This document shows, in pieces, positions 28,401-40,400 of a stretch of DNA of 64,000 bases (the stretch's first letter is position 1; every line of letters starts with the position of its first letter). A model generated the notes under the pieces. It was not told the DNA's origin. It did no database searches and saw only the letters and a list, made by a program, of their open reading frames with translations. The position numbers and the translations under genes are program-made. Source of the stretch: Nectonema munidae (lineage: Eukaryota > Nematomorpha > Nectonematoida > Nectonematidae). The DNA lies in assembly GCA_030549495.1 (NCBI GenBank), contig JAUIRK010000509.1, forward strand, positions 1,238,501-1,302,500, in the 5' to 3' direction.

Positions 28401-31400
28401 CCATAGCGTAGTGTGATCTATTTTTAAAACTTAAAATCAATTATTTACAGATTTTAAAGTGTATTCTATTTTATATCTCAAAAAAGTGTTTACTTTGATA
28501 TTAATACCTAAAAAATGGGCCTTTTGGCTACACTTCATATAGCATATAGGTTAGACGTCGTTGTTGCTATCAATTGAGTCGTTATTGCAATCAATTACGT
28601 TAATTTTCATTCAATTACGTCAATTTTCATTCAATTACGTCGTTATTGACGTAATTGATTGCAATAGCGACTCAATTGATTGCAACAACGACGTAATAGA
28701 TCGGAAAACTCTGCATAAAACGATGAACTTTCTTATAATTATGAGAAATAATAAGCTAAACCGCGATGAATGCATAATAACGTCACCCCGGTTGTGAATA
28801 AGCATTATTTCATTATTATTGTGCTTTATTTTATTTTATTAATTGTATCTTTTCTCGCTTCAATTTACTAAAGAGGTAATCGCACATATAATTTGCATTC
28901 AAATCATATCTTGTTAAATTTTTTCAACTATTTTTTTCAGAGTAAAAAATTTAAAACTACTATATTTACAAAAAAAAAGAAAAAATTGGACCTTGATTTA
29001 TTTTATCAAACTTTAATTAAAACAATTTTAAACTAAATAAAGGATTTTTGAAATGTTTTGTTATATTTAATATATGTTCAAATAATTTATATGGGTGTGT
29101 ACTTTTCTTTTTATAAAAAATACATAGAATTTACGAATTTTTGCTTTTTCTATAAAAAAGTTCATTGAAACATGCTACGGGAAAGACAAAATAAAAAAAG
29201 TTATAACCCAAGTGCTTACTATTCCGGTGTTATGATGACCACTTTTATGTAACCTACAATTTTAGGTATTGATGAATGTCGAGAAAGCAATAAGCTTCTT
29301 TCTCTTCTCTCAGAAGTTTTGGTTGGTGTGTACTTAGCAGTTTTCATTTATGCCCTCTCTACCGCCAATACCTCAATTTTATCGAGTGTTTCACGTTTTG
29401 TGATAGACAAAGAAACTTGGTTCAAAGTTTTTGGAGGTTCATTTAGAGATGAATCGTGTTTGAATGGTAAAAGTTTTCTCCACAAAATTTTTAATTAATT
29501 AATTTTCTCGTGCATTTCAGAAAAGAAAATGGATTATAAAAATGTGTCGCCCACAAATTTCAAAAATGAAATAAAATATAGCAATCGTTTTATTTCACCT
29601 ATAATTAAGCTATCAGACTTAATCCTGTCCTCTGTAGATTTATTCATTGTAAGTTTATGTCAAATACTTATACTTACCTTTTTGCAGGCCGCAAAGAAAT
29701 TTGATGTAGAAGAAGAAAATTTAGTCCGTTTCGAAGGAGAAAATGGATTAGATGAAGCTGATGATGAATATAAAAATCAGTCATCTTTTTCGTGGTGTTT
29801 GATGAAGCTGTCCTTGTGTTATCAAATACATCAAAATGTTTGCCAAAATCTTTTCGGTCTGTTGAAAGTTGATGGCAGCGATTCAAATGCTATGTCCCCC
29901 CTAGTCCATTCCTCGATTAAGCTTTTATCAAAATGGCAGTCACAACTCTGTGCTAGTCTGAGCGCTTTTAAAAACATTCCTGAAAGTTATCACTTCTTCT
30001 CCGCACTGAACGAGAGTATTTTGCTTTCAACCATTAAAATTCCTTCCTTCAAGAGTAACTCCTGTTTGTTCAAGGATGAAAATACGCCATTCAGGCACTC
30101 TTCTACTATTTTTGCTGCCGTCATTCTAATGTCTTTATTTAAGGGGAAGCGGTGCAGCGATTGAATCTGTGAAGGAGCTTTGGTTAACTTTGATTCAAAA
30201 ATCCTCTTTACAGCATATCTTTATTCGATACATATATGGAAACATCTTTAAAGAAGTAAAAATAATTGCTTCTTCCTCTTTTTTAATATAAAAATATGTA
30301 TAGAATAGATGGAGCAAACCTAGAAGTAAGCTGCGCCTAGCAATTCTCTCGAGCAAACAAAATATTGTATCCCTTTATGGGGCATTAATGGCAATTGCTC
30401 TAAATTTTCCCCACTCCTGAGCTTGTTTATATAACATATATTTCATTTTAGCCATTTTTTGTTAATAAGAAGATATGTTGACGCATTTTCAATGTATTCA
30501 TTATTATTAATCGCCAAATAACACCTAAGAAGTTTTTATTTAATATAAGTCAAGTTAAAATGTCAAATATAATTGCGCTTTTACGCATAATGATGATATA
30601 TCTATTTAAATGTTCATATATCATTCCATTTATTATTGCTCATCATCGGAAATGCCAAAAATGATTTAATGTTTTATTAAATTACAAGAATGCAAATTGA
30701 CCTCGAACAAAAGAGTGCTTCTGAAAACTGGCCCCTTTACCCTCCTCTTCTGTTTTGCTGCATCCTGAAACTCGCTTCTGATACATTAATTTAAACGCAG
30801 CGATTCACATTTGAATCAACCTCCTGCTTCCTGCATTAGCTTAGCCAGCCACCCTGTGGAGAATCTGGCGAACGAGGTGAATGTTTTTAACTGGGGAACG
30901 CATGCCTGCTAGCACACCACGCCCGTCTAAATCGATGACCTGTCTAGGAAATAGGAATTGAGCATTTATTTTTATTAGGAGCCCTCAACGAAGGAAGCGA
31001 AAAATTCGTCTCCTCCACTCACCATCGTTCACAAGGATGACGATGCGATCGTGGCCTTCGCCCTGAACTCTAACAACTCTGCAAAAAACAATCGCAGTTA
31101 CCTTGCCCTCTCCACCTTCTCTTGCATCCAAGAGATGGAGATCTCCTCCGCTCTCAACATTCCTACCTGGCTCAACAACTTCTTGGAGCATGACCTTCTA
31201 AGCACAAATAATTTGCGCGCGTAAACCCTTCTTCCTTAATTGTTGATGTTAAAACTAACGACGATGTCTGGCAGAAGGACATGTCACATGCGTAGGAGAC
31301 TCACACATCAATCAAATCATCAACACAACATACGCTAGCACAATTGAGAACCAATAGATCACCACATTTACTTTCCTCTCTAAATAACATTTTGTCATGC

Positions 31401-34400
31401 ATTTGCCCCACATCTCTACATTACACACACTCGAAACAACGCATCTCTTTCCTGCTCCTTCTTTATGTTCAAAAGGATTTTTAATGATTGCAGCAGGTCT
31501 CCTTCCTTGTTCAACTTCTGCATGAAGCCTGGAAACGATGTGATGCTCTAATCAGCATACAATAGCCATTTGAAGCACTATCTCTAGCCCCTTAACCCAG
31601 TCACTTTAAACCAAATTTCTTATTCTTTAAATCAAAATCAAAAATTTTATTCTTGTTTCATTGAAAAAACCAGTTTTGTGTTTGATACGCTTTGAAAAGT
31701 TGTTCAAACGTTTTCTTAATATTGTTTTAAACTTTAAATTTGTCAAATTATATATAAAGTGGCGCTGAGTCATTGAAAACGACGTGAAAATTATAAAAAG
31801 TATATTCAAATAAAAATTTTGAGAGATAAATTTTCGACCGCTATTGTTATCATCTGATCTTCAACTACCAACTGGGATGTGGTTGAAAATTTATCTCACA
31901 AAAATTCCATTTTAATTTTACTTTTAAATTTACTTTTTAAAATTTGTCAAACTTCATATTTTTTTAGATACACCAAATAATCAATACTATCGTAATCAAT
32001 AAACGCAATACTATCCTAATATATTCCAAAAAATATGTAATGATTTTGTCCTAAAAAAGAGACGACGATAAATATCTCAAATTTTTTGACAACATAATTC
32101 TAAAATTAAAAATGAACTTAAACTTAGAGTCCTGACATTTGGTCAAGCTAATTTTATACCTTGAACATCGAAAAGAACACCAATTTATATATTTAGTGAC
32201 GTTAAATGTAACTTTTCTATATATTTCAGTGTAAAACCTTTTCTCATTAAAGGAAACTAATAAAAGTCCTTCAGCTATTAGACATTTTTTTAGAAGTAAA
32301 TCTATCAATAATAATTCATAATAGACGTATCATCCACGTATCTATGATGCATAATTAACAATTCTTTGATCTTTTTATGAGGCAATTTGTGCTTTACATC
32401 GAAACCAAGAAAAATATTTGCCAGAGCTGGGCGCAGAGATGAACCCATGGCTAGACGATCGACTTGTTAATAAACTTCACCATTATAGATAATCTCAAGA
32501 TATGTACAAAAAAAGCAATAATCTACCGACAATAATATTATAGAACATTGCTTTCTTTCACTAATTAAATTTATATTTGCAGCACTAAATCCATTTTCTA
32601 CCATACAATCTGTGCAAAAGATTAAAGATATTTTAGGGACTTCAGAATAGTTGGAAAAGACTGAACTTTTTTTGGTATTCAAGATTTATTTCTACTTGTA
32701 TAAATTATTTTCCAAAATATAGCTATCATAAATAATTCATATTCATGGCTATGGCAGGCCCATATCGGGAACGCTTGCTCTAAAACATATTTGAAGATAT
32801 GACGGACCGCACATAGACAAAGTAGAATAACATGATAACTCTCCTTTTGAGTCTAACCATTAGCATACTTTACCGACAGGCTTGTGATGCAGTGGAGTTT
32901 ACAAGCTTGTCTTTTCCTTTCTCTTTTACAAGGAATTTTTGTTCTCCGTTGTATTCATTTTGGTATCACCCTGAGATTTGACTGCTTTAGAAAGAAGAAG
33001 AACATTTATTAGCAAAGAAAACACTTTAAAAACATTAAAGAAATAAACAAAATGTTTTAAATGAATTGACAAATGTTTCAACGTATAAGACAAAGTAAAT
33101 AATCAAAATTCGCTGAAATTGTTATTAAATTAAAATGGCTATCTGCTTCAGTAATCTACTTCCAAGTTAGAAGTTTTCAGTGCCATGTTAAATCATCGTT
33201 GATGATTTTTCCCAGTTTAATAGGTTCAGAAATTAAAGTATCATTCTGTTTTAACTGAATGATTAGCTTAGTTTTAGATTTCGAAATGTTATTTAGCTTG
33301 GTCCGGGTACTACAAGATTCTTTTATGTTCGAAAAACAATTGTTTTAAGCTTCTTACGTAATATAATAAATGCTCCTTAAACCTGAAAGTTCTTGATTTG
33401 CATCTTTATGTATTTATTTGTACAGTCTGTTTCTTTTTTTTAAATCATATTCAAGACATCAGCTGTAACCCAGAGGGACTTTTGCTTACATTTTTTGTTT
33501 TTTTCTATTTTTTCTTTTGAAAAATGTACATTTCTCAACAACAGAAAAAATGAAAATTCTTAAAATTGGGTAGCGGATGCTTCTTCTTGAGAGCAATCTT
33601 TAACTTTACCGATAACATCACTTTTAATAATTTTGATCGGAGCTTTTTTTTCTAGAAAAGAAAACAGTCAATTGGCTGCCGCATATACCAAGATCCGACT
33701 ACGCTCAATTAAGATTTGAAATCGATGAAAGCTTCTTTGATTTTGGGGTATCTTATAAAGCGTGTAGATAGTGTGAGAGTGGTGCTCTTAAAGTTAATTT
33801 CAGTCAACCCAAATCATCCCACTGTCAGTTTAAACTTACATTGAAAATTGCTTATGTTTTAAAAGTATAGCAAAAAAAAAAAATTATTTCTGATTTTTTG
33901 TACAGAATAAAAATCAAATAATTTTTTTATACCAAGTTTCTGTTTTATTTATCAAAATTTTATTGAAAATTTCTGTTTTCATTTCTAAAAGAAAATTTAT
34001 CTGAGTTTAAGAGTAAAAACTAAAATTTTAAATTAGAAAATAAAATTTTTCAAACTAAAACTTTTTAAAAACTTAATTAAAAGTATTTTAATACTTTTAA
34101 AGACATAAATTTAGAAATTTACAATTTTTTTCAAATAGTTTTACTTTTTTTTATTATGTACGTTTAAACTGACAATGGGATAAAATAGATACGTGTTTAT
34201 AAGAAAGTCCTTGATGTAATATTTTATTTTATTTTTTTAGTTTTAATTTGTCTTTATTTTAAAATGGCTGAGGATACTCTTTGCAATGTTCTTGATACAT
34301 TAGAAGAAGCTATAAATGAAGGTTCTGAGTTTTTTACAGCTTCTAAAATCTATATTGAACCTCCAATGAATACAAATGTAGACATTAGCGATGTTGATTC

Positions 34401-37400
34401 AGGTGAAGATGAAAAAGAAAATATCAATAATTTAAATAAGAACCAGCTTTTAGCCTTTACATCCTTACAGGTGCATTCTTTTGATAAAGATGAAAAAAAA
34501 GCAAAATGCAGGCCAACAAAAAGAAAACTTAGAGAAACGAAGCAATTTATTTGGGAGAAGAAAGACAAAAAACCAGAAACATATTTAAATTTCATTGATG
34601 AAAGTGACATTGACTTGGACACTTTTGATTCTCCATTTTTGCTTTTTCACAGATTTTTTACAGATGAACTTCTTGAACAAATTTGTAAAGAAACTAACAA
34701 ATATGCATACAAGAAAGGTAATCACAGCTTTATCTTAGATATTAAAAAATGTAGGTCTTTTTTAGCAGTTTTATTGATAAGTGGCTATGTTTCTCTTCCA
34801 AGAAAAAAAATGTTTTGGGAAAACTCAAAGGACATAGATATTTCTTCAATTTCATCCTTACTTTCTAGAAACGAGTTTGATAGTATCATGATGTATTTAC
34901 ATTTTGTTAATAATGAAAAGATTGATGCATCTGATAAATTTGCAAAAGTTCGTCCTTTAATTGATTATATAAATGAAAAATGTTTGAATAATTTTCATAA
35001 GCAAACGCATATTTGTATAGATGAAGCAATGGTCCCGTATTTTGGAAGGCATTCATGTAAGCAGTATATAAAAAACAAGCCTATAAAGTTTGGCTACAAG
35101 TTTTGGGTGTGCTCAACGAGATATGGATATGCTATTCAGTTCTCTCCATATAGTGGTAAAAACGAAGCAATTTATGATTGTGAATTGGGACTTGGAGGTT
35201 CAGTCGTTAAAAATTTCGCCGAAATTCTCTATTCAAATAAAAGTTTTCATTATCATATTACAGCCGACAATTTTTTCTCCAGCATTCCTTTAGTAGAAAG
35301 CTTGCATCAAAAAAAATTTAATTATACAGGAACTTTACGAATGAATAGAACAAAAAATGCTCCACTTATAAATGAAAAATGAATGATGAAATTACCAAGA
35401 GGTTCTTCTGACCTTGTGGTTGATGATAAGAATAAATTTGCAATAGTCAGATGGAGAGATAACAAAGTAATTACATTTATTTCATCATTTTATGGTAGAA
35501 ATTCAGTCAGTTCATGTAAAAGATACTGCCGAAAAACAAAGAAGTTTATCCAAGTTGAAAGACCCCAAATTGTAGAACAGTATAACGCAAATATGGGAGG
35601 TGTCGATAGACTTGATCAAAACATTTCATATTATATGATCAATCTAAGGAACAAAAAATGGTATTGGCCTGTTTTTCGCTATTTGCTTGATTTAGCTGTA
35701 AATAATGCTTTTCAAATATACAGATATCAAAGAAAAATGTTTAAAGAACAACCTTTAGATTTACTATCCTTTAGAAGAAATATAGTAAATTATTATATTG
35801 CTCAATATTCGAAACCAAAAATTTTAATAACTCCTTCAAAAAACAAAGAACTTTTTTTATCCAGTGAAGAGTCAAGATTAGATAGTTTTGATCACTGGAT
35901 TATAAAAGGTAAGCAAAGAAGATGCGCAATGAAGTGCGGCGGAAGAACGCTGTATTCTTGTTCAAAGTGTAACGTCGGATTACATCCTGATTGTTTTACT
36001 ACATATCACAAAACAATATAATTTTTAAAATAAATATTTATGTTTTTGTATGTATATCATTTTTTTGTAAAATTGCTGAAACTAGATAGAGAATATGGTT
36101 GATTTTAGCGAAATATAATAAAATTAATTAAAGAATAAAGTTTTATGATTGATGATCAAATAAATATTTCTCTTGAAATACCTAACTTTGTTTAATCTTG
36201 AAATAATAAATATGAATACTTTCGTTCCCATTGTCAGTTTAACCCATTTAAGACCAAGCAAAGCAGACGACATCTTAAAAAAAACGCAGACGATTTATAT
36301 TCAAAGTCATTGAAAAAAGCAGGCGAAGATGAAATTACTTATGTTCCAAAATAGGAACATTGGTCGTAAATGGGTTAAACTTACAAAACATTTTTTGCTT
36401 ATAAAAACAAATTGATTTAATTTTTTTTCTAAATATTTTTGTTTTCATGTTATTTAGAGGCTATTTATCATAAAAAATTATACTATTTTCAAAAATTTTT
36501 TATTGGGTTAATATGGGTTAAATTTGTAAGATAAACACCAAACATTCGTAAAAGTTTCGAAACACTCTGGCTTGCTTCTCTCTTTCTAGCTTTTCAGAAA
36601 TTTGGGAATTTTCTATATCATTTGATATAGACAGTTTATTACTACTTTTAATGTAGAGGAAGAACAATATTTGATATATGTTTTTAATATTCAACTACAT
36701 AAAAAATGATTGACTTATGAATGATCTTGTTTCTCGTGTTATGTATGTCCCCCACTTTGATAACCTTTTCACAATATTTTGCCCAGTAATTCGCTATTTG
36801 GTTATGATCAATTGAATGGATTAATCTGAAGATATCTCGAGTCTATCTGGAGTTTGCATGAACGTTACCGATTATCATCAATAGGAAGGGACACTTTTTC
36901 CTGATATGTAATCGAAGTCAATCCTTCTTAAGTCAGAGTTGATAATGAATGTTGCGACTCCACACAGGATAGCCCTAACTCTAAAATACATTTCGCCATG
37001 TTATCTCATCGTTGGACACAATTATGCATAAATTTGCGCTCATATAACAGCAATGTTTTTAATGTTTATAATTTTTAGATCAATATCTGCTTCGAATTAT
37101 CCCGATTTCATTGCAATATCCCAAACTTCATCTCCACTGGAAGTTGATGAACATTCCAAAAAGGATTACGAATTTTCTTTCCCCAAAAAGAATAAATTGG
37201 TATTTTTTTCAATCTATTAGAAACAAATTTTCGGATAATGATAAATATCCAGATCTTAACTTTTTCAATTCTCCTAGCAAACATTATTTTCTATTCGCAC
37301 ATTTGAATTTTTTTGATTTTAGTGATTTTAATTATTTTTTCTACACAAATTTCTTTAGAAGAAGAGTGTACAATAAATTTTATCATGAAAATCTCTTTTT

Positions 37401-40400
37401 TTTTTCCAAAAGACGCACACCCGCATCTTTTCTTTTACGAAATTTGAAACCGAACTACCTTTTCTCCTAATTCTATTTAGTCCTAATTAGAATTTTACTT
37501 GTATCTGACTAAGTTTTCCTTCTAACAGTTAAATTAAAAAAAAAGGTTCTAGGACAAACTGCCTACATGGCGATTTTGCCTACATTTTAATCCGGTTATC
37601 AATCGCGGGATAGCTATGATGAATTGAAGCCCTCTCTAACACTTTGATCGTGCCGCTTCTGCCTTGCAATGAATGCTGTCTAATTTTTCTCATCATCACT
37701 TTATCGACGCACGTTCTTTTCCTCATCATTACTTCTTCTAAGGATGCGTAGCATTCACTACTTTTAGGAAAAATTTGGGGTTTTAAATCTGATATCATGC
37801 TAATTGAGAATAATATGAAACACTGCGTAGTCAAAAAAATTTAAGTTTTATTTTTTTCTTATGATCATGAGAATTTAGAATAATACGAAACACTAAGTAG
37901 AGAAAAACTTTTTTTTATATTTCTCATGATTTTGTTAATTGAGAATAATACAAAAAAACTGCGTAGACAAAAATCCTTTTATTATTGTTTTTTGTATTTT
38001 TCAGTGGAAAAGATGCAGTAGAATATCTAAATATTACAACTGTAATCTAAACAGTATGTCCTAAAATCTAAACGTGCTAAAAATTTTCAACGATTTAGTA
38101 ATTAGTTAGTTATTAGTTAAGTTTTTGAATTAGTTAATTAAAAATTGATGAAAATTTAACTTAGATATGTAGTAGTAAAATACAATTTATAGATTCTAGA
38201 AAAAATTAATTATGTACATTGTTAAAACAAAAACTAAAACTCATAGTAGGTAAAAGCGTAATTATAGGTAAAATAGAAACCTAAATAAAACTCGTTAAAG
38301 ATGTAAACTATATCTTTAACTATATAAAACTATATAGTGTTAAATGATTTAAACACTATATTTACTAGCCAAATATAAAAATTAATTCAAAGTAAACAGA
38401 AAAAAAATTCATTTGTATAGTTAGTTCAGTTCAAAATTAACAGTCAATTGTTTAATATATTTGAAAAAAATGCTGAACGAAGATGAAGCATTCAATATTG
38501 AAAAATTTACACAAAATTCGTCATCAGTATTGGATGTTTCCATGTTCTGAGGAGAGGATATACATATTGAAATTCTACTTAAAAACGTATAAGTTTTTGT
38601 CTACTAGATATGCTGCATATATTTCCTCAATCATTTTTTCTTGATCTTCTTTTCTGTCTTTCTTGCCTCCACTCCACTTATATTTTGAGTTTAATGACTC
38701 TATTTCAGGCACGTCAACCCAAAGTCTCTCCTCACTTTTAATAAAAAAAATCAATCATTTCCCATGTTGAAGTCTTTTCGTAATTTAATGACAATTTCAA
38801 ACTTAAACATGGTACAATTAAAGCAAATTATTTATACAAAAAAAAATTCACCTGTTGTGAAATCCTTCGCAATGATTATTTGTTCTTATTTTCCTTTTAA
38901 AAACGTTCCACAGAATTATTCTATTGAGCCAGTTGTTTTCAAAATATAAAAAAAATTCTTCAAGATTGAAAATATTCATCATTCTTTTCAGCTTTCTATA
39001 AGCAACTTTGATCTTTGGTTAAAAACATATTAATATTAAAATAATTTAAGGTTAATATATGTGATAATAATTGTAATGATTATAAACCAAAATGATACTT
39101 CATTCTCAGGTAAGAACGCTAAAGCAAGTACCATTTTTATGCTCTTTCTGAAGGATATACTTTTTGAATATAAGGGACGGAAGCCCATTTCAGATAGCTT
39201 TCTGTATATGCTCTGGCAAAAATGAAAATAGCATCCGTGGTAGACAACGTTGGGAAACGACTAAAAATTTATGATTTCCTAAGTATAGAGTATTCATATA
39301 TGTAAACTTACTTCTCGTGCAGCTGAAATGATCGCCTGCTCAAAATCACCAACTATAGTTTTCAATTGATTTGAATTTATAATTTCTTTTAAATGACGAA
39401 AATTAGTCTTAAATAGCAAAATACCTGTATAATATAGCAAAATACCTATATAGTAAATACCTGTATGTCTGTTGTTTTTTGTCACAAGCAATAGCATATA
39501 AAATTGGTATTTGAGTAATATTTAAGAATGCGTGTATTGTTATAATTTGATAGAAGTGACACGGCGCTTTTTTAAAAGTTCCATCTATGTATATTTCGAA
39601 TAAATTTGATGTTTGAACTAAATGAGTAAGCATTTTTCCATGAAAAAAAATCAATCTTTTTTTTCCTTTTTTAAAAAAACCCCACTTTAAAAAAATAAAC
39701 CCCATGGGTTTTGGGTTTTTTTTTGGGTTTTTCAAAATGTAAATTGGAAGGAGGCTTGACTCTCTTTTTGTTGTAACGAATTTTTCGTAGAATACTTCTT
39801 TTGAAACTCAGCAGCGTTTCTCTGTCTTCCCGATTTAACTTTGTTATGTTTTCTCTTTAAAAAGATAAAATAAAAACACACGCTAAATTTAGAAAAAAAA
39901 AGTACTGATATATTTGGATAGTTGACTTATTTGAAGTTAGTGCTTCCAGTTTTATATTTTCATTAAACTTCTCTATACGCTCATTTATTTTTTCATGATT
40001 ATGATCAAAAAACTTGAGAACATCATTGGAGCCGTCATTTTTGACAATAACTTTTCCTAACAAAATAAAAAACTACGACATAAAACGACTTCCAGTTTAT
40101 TTAAGAAAATGAAAAAATGATTTTAAAACGTTTAATATTTTCTAATTTATTATAAAATATACCTGGACAGTTCCTTTTTGCACAGCGATAATGAATTGTA
40201 GAATTGAACACTCTGTTAATATGATACTTAAAATCTTCAATTATTTTTGGGGACAGTTATGTGAAGTAAGTTAAAAATAATGAAAATCGTTTGATTTGAG
40301 TACCACAACTTTCCTAGAATAGATTTCTCATTCCCACGGTTTAAATACATTGTAATTACAATAGAGATGCATATATTATTTAATAGATTAACCATGTGTT

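Noticed and set aside
37111-37470. 119-codon plus-strand open frame rich in Phe and Asn
   Set aside because: It overlaps the phase-compatible DMXL exon 37079-37199 in another frame, and its composition is that of AT-rich noise.
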